Below, piece by piece: positions 8,848-17,908 of a stretch of DNA of 47,448 nt. The stretch is from an uncultured Porphyromonadaceae bacterium (GTDB lineage: Bacteria; Bacteroidota; Bacteroidia; Bacteroidales; Muribaculaceae), in NCBI GenBank assembly GCA_947175265.1, contig CAMWMD010000021.1:1-47448 (forward strand), given 5' to 3'. The position numbers were made by a program, and so were the translations under genes. The notes below the pieces were generated by a model that did no database searches, was not told the DNA's origin, and saw nothing but the letters and a program-made list of their open reading frames with translations. The stretch's first letter is position 1. Every line of letters starts with the position of its first letter.

Positions 8848-9696
8848 ATGAAGATGAGACTAATACTTATTATTTCTGCAATCATGCTTGCATTAGGGAT
8901 GCAGGCAGCATATAAAGTGCATGGTGTCACCGGCGACGTAAGGATAGAGAGCGGCGGTAAGACTGTAGTCGTATCCAAAGGTATGAATGTGAATCCTTCG
9001 GATGTGATTATTATCCCGGAAGGTGGAAAACTGGAGATATTCAACGAACTTGACGGGAAAGTCTATACATCCGTTAAGACAGGCAAACTCTCCGTAATCC
9101 GGCTGATGCTTGACGCCAAGCAGAAGGCATCAGACAATTCAGCGGCTGTAAAGGGGCAGTTGAATGTCGGGAAAAGCGGAGGAAACACCACAGCCCGCGT
9201 GTATATGGAGAAAGGGATGGTGAAGCGGAGTCACAACGCATTCGGGGAGGATTCAGAGAATGTTGACGTCGACCCCAAGACGCTGGCAAGGTACGTGGCC
9301 TCTGCGGTATATACGGGGAATCTTGATTCCCGGGTGGAGCTTCCGGTGAGAGTGGAGCATGAGAAGGGCGACAGCATAGGGATAAGGTTCAAACTTGTCA
9401 ACGAGCGAGATTTTCCCGTTTATTTCAACATCCTGAAGATTACCGGGACGGAATCACCCATTCTTGAGATTTCGGAACTCGGACAACCTACGGGCTGTTA
9501 CGTTGTCCTTCCCGGACAGTCGTTGTCACGCGAGCAATTTGCCTCTCCGTCACCCTTCTCGCGCCATGTGCTCATAGTGAGCCATGCCCGCTACGATATG
9601 GGAGAGGTGATTGACGTGATAGGAGATCTCCTCAGTTCGGAAGGTCTCGGGACGCTGCCTGAGGAAAATGCACCTGTGCAGATGATCACGCTTTAA
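8848..9696 (+). CDS. Secreted protein with FecR-like N-terminal fold
   Basis: A 282-aa protein with a signal peptide (MKMRLILIISAIMLALGMQA). Residues 22-60 (VTGDVRIESGGKT through SKGMNVNPSD and PEGGKLEIF) resemble the beta-rich FecR-type domain. The second half (about 165-230, GIRFKLVNERDFPVYFNIL and the following turn-rich stretch) resembles DUF4384-type domains found beside CHASE2 proteins. It follows the CHASE2 gene by 3 nt, so the two products probably act together at the cell envelope. The assignment to these families is by eye, and function is unknown. Confidence 0.7.
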   Translation: MKMRLILIISAIMLALGMQAAYKVHGVTGDVRIESGGKTVVVSKGMNVNPSDVIIIPEGGKLEIFNELDGKVYTSVKTGKLSVIRLMLDAKQKASDNSAAVKGQLNVGKSGGNTTARVYMEKGMVKRSHNAFGEDSENVDVDPKTLARYVASAVYTGNLDSRVELPVRVEHEKGDSIGIRFKLVNERDFPVYFNILKITGTESPILEISELGQPTGCYVVLPGQSLSREQFASPSPFSRHVLIVSHARYDMGEVIDVIGDLLSSEGLGTLPEENAPVQMITL

Positions 9697-9817
9697 GGAA
9701 AGGGTGAAGGCTGAGAGCAAGGTGACCGGGATGGCTCAAAATTGCATAAGATGAATGCGAAACGTGAAATAAAAATTAAAAAGCGAAAAATCGTATAAAA
9801 ATGGATAGGGAGATGAG

Positions 9818-9846
9818 TTGGAAATGAGTTTTTTTTTATAAATTTG
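9818..9846 (+). promoter_or_regulatory. Promoter of enolase
   Basis: TTG at 9818-9820 and TAAATTTG at 9839-9846 with 18 nt between them. Transcription would begin near 9852 and give a leader of about 115 nt. Confidence 0.6.
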
Positions 9847-9856
9847 CAAAGTCAAA

Positions 9857-9883
9857 GGAGAGGCAGATAATATTCACCTCTCC
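9857..9883 (+). promoter_or_regulatory. Leader hairpin upstream of the small ORF in the enolase leader
   Basis: GGAGAGG (9857-9863) pairs with CCTCTCC (9877-9883) across a 13-nt loop. It ends 1 nt before the ATG of a 13-codon ORF, so the hairpin would lie over or just before that start. Confidence 0.4.
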
Positions 9884-9884
9884 G

Positions 9885-9926
9885 ATGAAAAGGGCATACG
9901 CTGATTACTCTTATTGTAATGAGTAA
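9885..9926 (+). CDS. Candidate 13-aa leader peptide before enolase
   Basis: ATG at 9885 to TAA at 9926 encodes MKRAYADYSYCNE, with three tyrosines in 13 residues. The 3' end of the ORF forms a small hairpin (TTACTC 9905-9910 with GAGTAA 9921-9926). Enolase begins 39 nt later. A chance ORF is possible. Confidence 0.3.
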   Translation: MKRAYADYSYCNE

Positions 9927-11270
<1,344 letters not shown>

Positions 11271-11287
11271 TTTGATATTTCCAGTTG

Positions 11288-11322
11288 AAAAAGCCCGGAG
11301 GATTTTCCCCTCCGGGCTTTTT
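11288..11322 (+). terminator. Terminator of enolase
   Basis: AAAAAGCCCGGAGG pairs with CCTCCGGGCTTTTT across a 7-nt loop, ending in a T run. It starts 18 nt after the enolase stop. Confidence 0.92.
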
Positions 11323-11324
11323 GT

Positions 11325-11408
11325 TGTTTAGGTGTTAGGCGTTAGGTTATTGGGGGATTAGGCTCGAGGCTCGAGGCTTTAGGCGTTGGGTGTTAGGTTA
11401 GTGGGGAT
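11325..11408. repeat. Degenerate TTAGG-rich repeat tract
   Basis: GTTAGGCGTTAGGTT-like units flank a GGCTCGA GGCTCGA GGCT triplet and recur as TTAGGCGTTGGGTGTTAGG. The tract lies between the enolase terminator and the stop of the leftward flippase-like gene. Confidence 0.6.
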
Positions 11409-11412
11409 GGGG

Positions 11413-12543
11413 TTATGATTTGGTGGGGATGGGGTCTTTGTCTTTCTTGCCGGTGATGGCGACGTAGGCTGCGGCGAAAAGACCGTTGGCAATGATCATC
11501 ATCGCTTGAAAACTCCATACCACTACACTGAAAGCGGTGCCTTCCGCACTTGACAGTCCAAACAGCGTCAGTGCGAACATTACTGCGAGGTTCCAGGGAC
11601 CGAGCCCCCCGTTTGATGGTACGCCTATTGAGACAGATCCGAAAACAAACACCACTAATCCCGGAATGAGACCGTAAACCGTGTGAGGATCGGTAATAAG
11701 TGAGCGGGTAAAGGGGAATGCGAAGAAACAGAGGTAGGTCTGAAGGTAATAGCATGTCCAGATGGCGAAGGTGAGAATAATATAGAGCCACCATTGCTTC
11801 ATGGTGAATATCACCTTAAATCCTTCCCAGATACGGTCAAGATTCTGATTCAGTTTTTTCACCCAACTTACAGTCTTGAAGAAATGGCAGATTGTCCAGA
11901 ATGCCGCCACAACGATTCCTAATCCAATCCAGAGGAAAGGATCGTCGGTGATGTGTTCCACATCCCTTCCTAAAGCATATTTATGAAGGAAATCCATAAG
12001 GAAGGGGTGTGCCACCACTAATGCGAGCACAAGAAGGGCGAGCACCATAACGAGGTCGGAACCTCTGTCGCCGATATCAGTGCCAATTACCGTTGAGAGT
12101 GGTGCTTTCTGCCTGCGGCTGACAAATACACATCTCCAGGCTTCGCCCAATTCAGGGAAAAGGAGATTCAACGCATAGGCACCCCAAATAGTGACCCATT
12201 CCTCAACTCTTGGCATCCTTTTAACTCCGGCAGCCCTGAGTTGGAACCCCCAGCGGACTCCACGAATCATGTGGGAAAGCATGGTCAGGAACATCATTGC
12301 GGCAATCCACCAGAAATTAACCCCCTCATGGATGATCTTCACGACCTCATGATAGTTTACTTTGTGGAAAAGCCAAAGAATGAGTCCCACCGATATTCCT
12401 AAAGGTACAATGTAGCGTAAACCTGTACCCAGATATTTTTTTACAGCATCTTTTGAAATATCATGCTTCTTATCATCTCCCTGATTTACCTTGTCAGTGG
12501 AAGGGGTTGCCGGAGATATGGATGTGTCAGACTGGTTATTCAT
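11413..12543 (-). CDS. Flippase-like lysylphosphatidylglycerol synthase TM-region protein
   Basis: A 376-aa polytopic membrane protein of the UPF0104/LPG_synthase_TM (AglD-like) family. After a hydrophilic N-terminus (about 40 aa) it has roughly eight transmembrane segments. The segment with HMIRGVRWGFQLRAAGV and the conserved loop ALNLLFPELGEAWR resemble the family signature (R...R...P...GE), and SVSIGVPSNGGLGPWN matches the typical P.S.GG.G region near the end. Members may move lipids or lipid-linked substrates, but no aminoacyl-transferase domain is present. It stands alone between converging and diverging neighbours. Confidence 0.85.
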   Translation of the reverse strand: MNNQSDTSISPATPSTDKVNQGDDKKHDISKDAVKKYLGTGLRYIVPLGISVGLILWLFHKVNYHEVVKIIHEGVNFWWIAAMMFLTMLSHMIRGVRWGFQLRAAGVKRMPRVEEWVTIWGAYALNLLFPELGEAWRCVFVSRRQKAPLSTVIGTDIGDRGSDLVMVLALLVLALVVAHPFLMDFLHKYALGRDVEHITDDPFLWIGLGIVVAAFWTICHFFKTVSWVKKLNQNLDRIWEGFKVIFTMKQWWLYIILTFAIWTCYYLQTYLCFFAFPFTRSLITDPHTVYGLIPGLVVFVFGSVSIGVPSNGGLGPWNLAVMFALTLFGLSSAEGTAFSVVVWSFQAMMIIANGLFAAAYVAITGKKDKDPIPTKS

Positions 12544-12968
12544 AATTACTGTGAGAATAAAGTGGAAAAATCTGTGTATGCCTCATGCCTGAAGCATCAT
12601 TCAAAGGATAACATCGGAAGTATGCTATCATTTGTTATAACAAACGTGAAAAGAGAAAGTCGCATAATATGCGAAAATTTCAACTTTCAGAATCAAAAGT
12701 TGACTACTTTATAGTATCCGGGTTTCTCCGATTTTCCTATTTCATATTTTTCTCAGGGATGATAAGTTGTATAGAAATGACATGAATCAGCGATTTAGAA
12801 AGAGGTATTACAAAATAAATTAACCCGTGGGAGTGAAAAATAGGTAAATAAAATAAAAGGCGCAAAATGAAGATTAGTCGAAATGTCAGAAAAATTGGTA
12901 ATAAAGGGAGTATGGAAATTAAAAGGTAGCGATGATGACATTAGTATTTTATTTTTAACGAAGTAAGG

Positions 12969-12999
12969 TTGTGGAATTGGAATAAAATGGTTAATTTCG
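12969..12999 (+). promoter_or_regulatory. Probable promoter of the CoA-transferase gene
   Basis: TTG at 12969-12971, 20 nt, then TAATTTCG at 12992-12999 (one mismatch to TAnnTTTG). The leader would be about 90 nt. Confidence 0.5.
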
Positions 13000-13011
13000 C
13001 AACATAAACCG

Positions 13012-13057
13012 CACTCAAGACAGTCCCGGCATCCGACAGGACGGTCTTGGGGGAGTG
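13012..13057 (+). promoter_or_regulatory. Leader hairpin upstream of the CoA-transferase gene
   Basis: CACTC, AAGAC and GTCC (13012-13026) pair in order with GGAC, GTCTT and GAGTG (13039-13057), giving 14 pairs with one A-G mismatch and a 4-nt G bulge. It lies in the predicted leader, 38 nt before the start codon, and is not followed by a T run. Confidence 0.45.
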
Positions 13058-13095
13058 TTACAGACAGGAAACAACTAACCAGAAAAATAGCAGAA

Positions 13096-14595
13096 ATGAG
13101 ATTTCCAGTATTAACACCACAGGAAGCCGCCGAATATTTCCATAATGGCGACAATGTGGGACTGTCGGGCTTCACAGCGCCCGGTGCCCCAAAGGTAATT
13201 CCCGGAGCGATAGCTGAGAAGGCTGAACGCTTGCATGCAGAAGGTAAGCCCTTCAAGATCAATATTTTCTCAGGTGCGTCCACCTCAGATAAATGTGACG
13301 GAGTTCTCGCAAGAGCCAATGCAATAGGGATCCGCACCCCCTACCAGAACCTTCCTGATCTGCGTAAGAGAATCAATGCGCACGACTGTCATTATTTTGA
13401 TCTTCACCTTTCGGAATTGGCTCAGAAATTCCGCTATGGTTTCTATGGGGATCTTGATATTGCAATTATTGAGGTGAGCGACATTAAGGATGACGGAACT
13501 GCAGTGGTAGGTTTCGGCGTTGGAAATGTGCCCACATACGCTAAATATGCCAAGAAGATTCTTCTTGAACTCAACAGCAAGATAGAGGGGAAACTCTACG
13601 GACTCCATGATATCTATCTGCCTCTTGATCCCCCAAACAGAGATGTCATACCAATCTTCAAGCCCAGTGATCATGTCGGCTCGCCGGTATTGAAACTTGA
13701 TCCGGAGAAGATTGTGGGTGTGGTGATGAGCGACTCTTTCGAAGGAGTTAAGGCATTCACCTCTCCCGACGAGACCACCAACAAGATTGGTGCCAACGTG
13801 TGCGAATTTCTCATCAACGAGATGCATGCAGGAAGAATACCTTCGACTTTCCTTCCGATACAAAGTGGTGTAGGCAATGTTGCGAATGCCGTGCTTTACG
13901 GTCTTGCAGATGCCAAGGAGATTCCTGATTTCGAGATGTACACAGAGGTGATCCAGGATGCCGTCATCGACCTCATGAAGAGCGGACGTATCAAATACGG
14001 CAGCACAAGTTCGCTTACGGTATCGAATGAAGTGGAGCAGGAGATAATCGACAATATCGACTTCTTCAAGGAGAAGGTAGTGATCCGTCCGGTAGAGATT
14101 TCCAATAATCCGGAGGTAATCCGCCGACTCGGTGTTATAGCTATGAATACAGCCCTTGAGGTTGATATTTTCGGTAATGTGAACTCCACCCACGTGACCG
14201 GCACAAAGATGATGAACGGTATTGGTGGTTCGGGTGATTTCGCACGTAACGCCTACATCTCGATCTTCTCATGTCCTTCCATCACCAAGGAGGGAAAGAT
14301 CTCAAATATCGTGCCGATGGTTTCTCACATGGATCATTCAGAACATTCTGTAGACGTCATTGTGACCGACCAGGGTATCGCCGATCTCAGAGGGAAGGAT
14401 CCTATCCAGCGTGCCAATGAGATAATCGACCACTGTGCTCATCCGATGTATAGGGATCTTCTCCGTGATTACCTGAAGATTGGTGGTGAGACAGGTGGCC
14501 AGACACCTCATACTCTCGGTGCGGCTCTCTCTTTCCACACAGCATTCCTCGCCGGGGGCGATATGCGCGGTGCAGATTTCAGCAAATTCTGTTGA
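13096..14595 (+). CDS. Acetyl-CoA hydrolase/CoA-transferase (acetate-succinate type)
   Basis: A 499-aa member of the Ach1/Cat1/AarC family of class I CoA-transferases. In Bacteroidales these enzymes exchange CoA between acyl-CoA and succinate or acetate during succinate and propionate fermentation (known for the family; the exact substrate pair is inferred). Landmarks are GLSGFTAPGAPKVIPGA at about 23-39, the segment MYTEVIQDAV whose E284 is the likely catalytic glutamate, the oxyanion-type GGSGDFARNAYISIFS loop, and DQGIADLRGKDP near the end. It appears monocistronic, with its own promoter, a structured leader and a strong terminator. Confidence 0.92.
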   Translation: MRFPVLTPQEAAEYFHNGDNVGLSGFTAPGAPKVIPGAIAEKAERLHAEGKPFKINIFSGASTSDKCDGVLARANAIGIRTPYQNLPDLRKRINAHDCHYFDLHLSELAQKFRYGFYGDLDIAIIEVSDIKDDGTAVVGFGVGNVPTYAKYAKKILLELNSKIEGKLYGLHDIYLPLDPPNRDVIPIFKPSDHVGSPVLKLDPEKIVGVVMSDSFEGVKAFTSPDETTNKIGANVCEFLINEMHAGRIPSTFLPIQSGVGNVANAVLYGLADAKEIPDFEMYTEVIQDAVIDLMKSGRIKYGSTSSLTVSNEVEQEIIDNIDFFKEKVVIRPVEISNNPEVIRRLGVIAMNTALEVDIFGNVNSTHVTGTKMMNGIGGSGDFARNAYISIFSCPSITKEGKISNIVPMVSHMDHSEHSVDVIVTDQGIADLRGKDPIQRANEIIDHCAHPMYRDLLRDYLKIGGETGGQTPHTLGAALSFHTAFLAGGDMRGADFSKFC

Positions 14596-14686
14596 ACTGG
14601 AGAGCGACGGAAAAGGGATAATATGATTATTCGGGATTATTCTTGAATTAGAGAGATTTATCTTGATTAACCTTGATGAAAAGCAA

Positions 14687-14725
14687 ACGAAGAGGGCATC
14701 TCAAAGGAGATGCCCTCTTCGCTTT
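14687..14725. terminator. Strong bidirectional terminator
   Basis: GAAGAGGGCATCTC (14689-14702) pairs perfectly with GAGATGCCCTCTTC (14707-14720) over an AAAG loop and is followed by a short T run. It separates the CoA-transferase gene from the converging LRR gene. Confidence 0.88.
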
Positions 14726-14727
14726 AA

Positions 14728-14790
14728 CCGGTTTGTTTTGCCGGGCTGTTGTTTTACCGGTTTGTTTTTGCCGGTTGTTTTTGTGGGTTA
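14728..14790. repeat. Degenerate CCGGTTTGTTTTT repeats
   Basis: About four imperfect copies of a CCGGTTTGTTTTT-like unit lie between the terminator and the stop of the LRR gene. Confidence 0.5.
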
Positions 14791-14798
14791 GGTTTGTT

Positions 14799-16121
14799 TC
14801 AGGGAATTATGATTTTCTCGCTTTTATTCCCGGTCACTTTAATATAGATGCCGTGATTTGCGGGTGCCGAAGGCAATCGGAGGCCATTGAGGTCGTAGAA
14901 TTCCGGCTGTAATTCGGTGTTGTCGGTCTCTGTCATCTCCACGGAGGAATTATATAACCATCGGAAATCACTCCAGCCGGAAGCACTTTTATATTTATCA
15001 ACAGATAGTGCGGGAATTACGAGTTGGGCATTGTCTAAGGTGGGATCACCCCAAACGGTACCTTCACAAGAGGGTGGAGTGGCAGCATCACATCTTACAA
15101 GCATCAGTCTATCGCATCCATAGAAAGCAGCCTGTTCTATAGTCTTGACAGATGCAGGTATAACCACCGAGGCAAGAGATGAGCATTCGTAGAAGGCACC
15201 ACTTTCGATTATAGTCACATTCGACGGTATGGAAATTGATGTGAGATTAGCGCATCCGCTGAACATCATGTAAGACACAGCCTTGAGGTTTTGTGATAGA
15301 GAGATAGTGCGGATCGAACTACCTGAGAATGCACCTTGCCCAATGGTCTTTATGGTAGAAGGGAGGGTCATATTCTCAATCCCTGAACCGGCGAAAGCGT
15401 TGAAATCGATTTTTGTAATCCCAGCAGCGAGGGTGACGGACTTCAGGGCAGTGCAATCTTCAAAACCCATTGAGGGTACCGTTGTGACAGTAGCGGGGAT
15501 TGAAACGGAAGTCAAGGCCGTGCAGTCGGCGAATATAGCTTGACCCATTTTGCTTACCCCTGAAGGAATCGCTACGGAGGTGAGTTTCTTGCAGCCGCGG
15601 AAAGCCCTGAATTCAAGCGTCAGTGAGCTTTTGGGTTTATAGAAGCGGATGTCGGTGATGGTGGTGTTCTGGAAAGCCCCTTCCTCAACTTTCGTCAGAG
15701 ATGAGGGCAGAGAAAGGGAGGAGAATTTGCATCCGTAGAAAGCATCCATTCCGATGGTCTTCACCCCATCGGGCACATCGAAATTCTTTCCGCTGTAGAA
15801 ATTCGGACAATTAGAGAAGGCTTCCGCACCGATAGTCTTGAGATAAACGGGGAAATGGATGCTTTTCAATTTGCATTTGCTGAAAGCCGACGACATGATT
15901 TCAGTCACCTTATAAGTTTTACCGTCGTCAGTCATGATGTTGTCGAGAATTACAATCTCCTTTGTCTGCGACGATTTCAGGCATTTCATCACCGCCGCCT
16001 CTTTGGTGGAGGTGTTGATTTGATATTTGAGAGTGCCGTCATCAAACTGCCGGAGTTCCGCGAAAGCGGATAAGGGGAGAGCCATAACCAAAGAAATTGT
16101 CAGGCGTAAAAATGTGTTCAT
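14799..16121 (-). CDS. BspA-type leucine-rich repeat surface protein
   Basis: A 440-aa secreted protein. The start is set at ATG 16121 (the frame reaches a TTG two codons earlier), giving the signal peptide MNTFLRLTISLVMALPLSA. Residues about 60-385 consist of LRR_5 repeats of 22-24 residues in the form IGxxAFxxCxxLxSVxIP, for example GAFYECSSLASVVIP. The last 40 residues (EFYDLNGLRLPSA then NHGIYI and a KSEKIIIP end) form the short C-terminal domain typical of Bacteroidales secreted proteins, possibly a sorting signal. Such proteins often bind host or bacterial surfaces; the partner is unknown. Confidence 0.9.
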   Translation of the reverse strand: MNTFLRLTISLVMALPLSAFAELRQFDDGTLKYQINTSTKEAAVMKCLKSSQTKEIVILDNIMTDDGKTYKVTEIMSSAFSKCKLKSIHFPVYLKTIGAEAFSNCPNFYSGKNFDVPDGVKTIGMDAFYGCKFSSLSLPSSLTKVEEGAFQNTTITDIRFYKPKSSLTLEFRAFRGCKKLTSVAIPSGVSKMGQAIFADCTALTSVSIPATVTTVPSMGFEDCTALKSVTLAAGITKIDFNAFAGSGIENMTLPSTIKTIGQGAFSGSSIRTISLSQNLKAVSYMMFSGCANLTSISIPSNVTIIESGAFYECSSLASVVIPASVKTIEQAAFYGCDRLMLVRCDAATPPSCEGTVWGDPTLDNAQLVIPALSVDKYKSASGWSDFRWLYNSSVEMTETDNTELQPEFYDLNGLRLPSAPANHGIYIKVTGNKSEKIIIP

Positions 16122-16187
16122 AAGCAATACGGTGAGTGTATGTGATAAAATTCATAAAGCAATTGTCACCAATCATTTTATGCGATG

Positions 16188-16195
16188 CAAAATTA
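16188..16195 (-). promoter_or_regulatory. Putative -7 element of the LRR gene
   Basis: The minus strand reads TAATTTTG, matching TAnnTTTG, about 67 nt upstream of the start codon. No clear -33 box. Confidence 0.4.
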
Positions 16196-16255
16196 GCGAT
16201 ATAAGTGATAAGGGGAGTAGAAATACGACCAAAGGGTCTTCTTAAGCGACCTAAT

Positions 16256-16290
16256 GCAAAAAAAAAGCGGGCAGTCAGACTGTCCGCTTC
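16256..16290 (-). terminator. Terminator of the PurF-like gene
   Basis: On the minus strand AAGCGG(A/G)CAG pairs with CTG(T/C)CCGCTT across a short loop, followed by a run of T (plus-strand A run at 16256-16265). It starts 22 nt beyond the stop codon at 16312. Confidence 0.85.
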
Positions 16291-16311
16291 ATATAGATGA
16301 TGAAATATTTC

Positions 16312-17784
16312 TTACTTCTCAGTATCGTTTTCTGCTTCCGTATTTTTCTTGCGGCATTTTCCACAAGGATGGAAACGGCTTGTGCCGTCAAAGCAGTGTG
16401 TACATAATTTTTCCTTCGGCAGCCCGATGGATTCCACAAGAGTCTCGATCGGATTGAACCTCAAAGAGGAGAGGCCGAAAATCTCTCGTATTCTCTCCAC
16501 AAGGGTGTTGTATTCAGGTGACCCTGTTGTGGCATATTTCTCAAGATTTTTATTGGGATCTCCCTCGAGTTCGCCGATTATGCGCCGTGTGATAAGTTCC
16601 ATATCGCTCTTTGAAGATGTGAAACCTATGAAGGGGCAACTGTAGATCAAGGGAGGGCAGGCAATACGGATGTGTACCTCCTTTGCACCGAGGTTATAAA
16701 GGTCCTGCACATTGTCAGTCAATTGAGTGCCGCGCACGATTGAGTCGTCGCAGAGGAGGGCTCTTTGATCAAGAAGCATGGCCTCGTTGGGGACAAGTTT
16801 CATCTTAGCCACAAGATTACGGCGAGACTGCTCTGAAGGAGTGAAACTGCGTGGCCATGTGGGAGTGTATTTGGAAATGCAACGGCGATAGGGGACACCT
16901 TTCCCGGCGGCATATCCGAGAGCCATACCGACACCGGAATCGGGTACGCCAGCTGCGCAGTCTACCTGACTCTCATCGGTCTTACCCATTTCATAGCCTG
17001 ACTTGAAACGCATATCTTCCACGTTCTTCCCTTCGTAGGTGGAGGTAGGGAAACCGTAGTACACCCAAAGGAAAGAACAAACCTGCATTTCATCACCGGC
17101 TGCGGTAATCACCCTGACATCGTCAGGAGTTATCTCCACCACTTCTCCGGGACCGAGGTCGCGGTAGTGCTCATATCCGAGATTCGGGAAAGCCGTGGAT
17201 TCTGAAGTGGCGGCATAACCTGAACCATCTGTTTTCTTACCGAGAATCACCGGAGTTCTTCCGAGTTGGTCGCGAGCTGCGATAATGGAATTTTCAGTGA
17301 GGATAAGGAGCGAACAAGACCCGTCGATGCGTTTGAACATGTGGTCAATCCCCTCGGCAAAATTCTTGCCGCGATTGATGAGGAGAGCGATAAGTTCCGT
17401 CTGGTTTGTGCGACCGGAACTCAATTCCCCGAAATGAGCGCCTTCATCAAGGAGTTCTTTCTCGAGTTGTTCGAGGTTGTTGATTTTTGCGACAGTTACG
17501 ATAGCGAACTTTCCGAGATGGGAATTGATGATGATAGGCTGAGGATCGTTGTCGCTGATTACCCCTATACCGACATTACCTTTGAACTTGTCAAGTTCGT
17601 CTTCGAATTTTGTACGGAAATAAGTGTTTTCAATGCTGTGAATACTTCTGCAGAAGCAGTTGTCAGCGGAGTCAAAAGTTGCCATACCGGCCCTTCGTGT
17701 ACCGAGATGTGAATTGTAGTCAACTCCGTAAAATAGTTCGTTCCGGCAGGCACCCTTGGATGCTGCTCCGAAAAAACCTCCCAT
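16312..17784 (-). CDS. Amidophosphoribosyltransferase homologue lacking Cys2
   Basis: A 490-aa homologue of PurF, which makes phosphoribosylamine from PRPP and glutamine. The order is standard: an N-terminal Ntn-glutaminase-like domain (about 1-230) with conserved LGTRRAGMATFD and SSGRTNQTELIALLI stretches, then a phosphoribosyltransferase domain with the PRPP motif LLCDDSIVRGTQL near residue 345. The C-terminal LCTHCFDG matches the CxxCF cysteines that bind an Fe-S cluster in Bacillus-type PurF. The nucleophilic cysteine expected right after Met is absent: the protein begins MGGFFGAASKG, with Gly where CGVFG would be. No alternative start supplies a Cys. It may use free ammonia or a partner glutaminase, or have a different role. 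Confidence 0.85.
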   Translation of the reverse strand: MGGFFGAASKGACRNELFYGVDYNSHLGTRRAGMATFDSADNCFCRSIHSIENTYFRTKFEDELDKFKGNVGIGVISDNDPQPIIINSHLGKFAIVTVAKINNLEQLEKELLDEGAHFGELSSGRTNQTELIALLINRGKNFAEGIDHMFKRIDGSCSLLILTENSIIAARDQLGRTPVILGKKTDGSGYAATSESTAFPNLGYEHYRDLGPGEVVEITPDDVRVITAAGDEMQVCSFLWVYYGFPTSTYEGKNVEDMRFKSGYEMGKTDESQVDCAAGVPDSGVGMALGYAAGKGVPYRRCISKYTPTWPRSFTPSEQSRRNLVAKMKLVPNEAMLLDQRALLCDDSIVRGTQLTDNVQDLYNLGAKEVHIRIACPPLIYSCPFIGFTSSKSDMELITRRIIGELEGDPNKNLEKYATTGSPEYNTLVERIREIFGLSSLRFNPIETLVESIGLPKEKLCTHCFDGTSRFHPCGKCRKKNTEAENDTEK

Positions 17785-17813
17785 AGAAACTTTTGTTAGA
17801 ATTTATTTGACTG

Positions 17814-17821
17814 CAAAATTA
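17814..17821 (-). promoter_or_regulatory. Putative -7 element of the PurF-like gene
   Basis: The minus strand reads TAATTTTG, about 30 nt upstream of the start. No convincing -33 box. Confidence 0.4.
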
Positions 17822-17908
17822 CAAAAATTCTGTTAAAAGCGGGAGAATAAAATCTTAAAAAACGGAATAAAAAATAATACGGTTGATAAAATGTGAGGTA
17901 TGAGCTTA

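Larger units (their letters stand above)
12544..13095. other. 552-bp intergenic stretch
   Basis: AT-rich DNA between two divergent genes with no convincing ORF. It contains a perfect 13-bp palindrome CGCATAATATGCG at 12661-12673, a CAACTTT/AAAGTTG hairpin about 10 bp further right, and, near the right end, the promoter and leader hairpin of the CoA-transferase gene. The rest (about 12720-12960) shows nothing recognisable. Confidence 0.5.

Noticed and set aside
12661..12673. Palindrome CGCATAATATGCG as an operator
   Set aside because: It is perfect but short, AT-rich and not at a predictable distance from either flanking promoter; not enough to call a site.
13285..14193. Leftward ORF of about 300 codons inside the CoA-transferase gene
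   Set aside because: Shadow of a gene with intact family motifs; the translation is rich in C, H and Y and has no recognisable domain.
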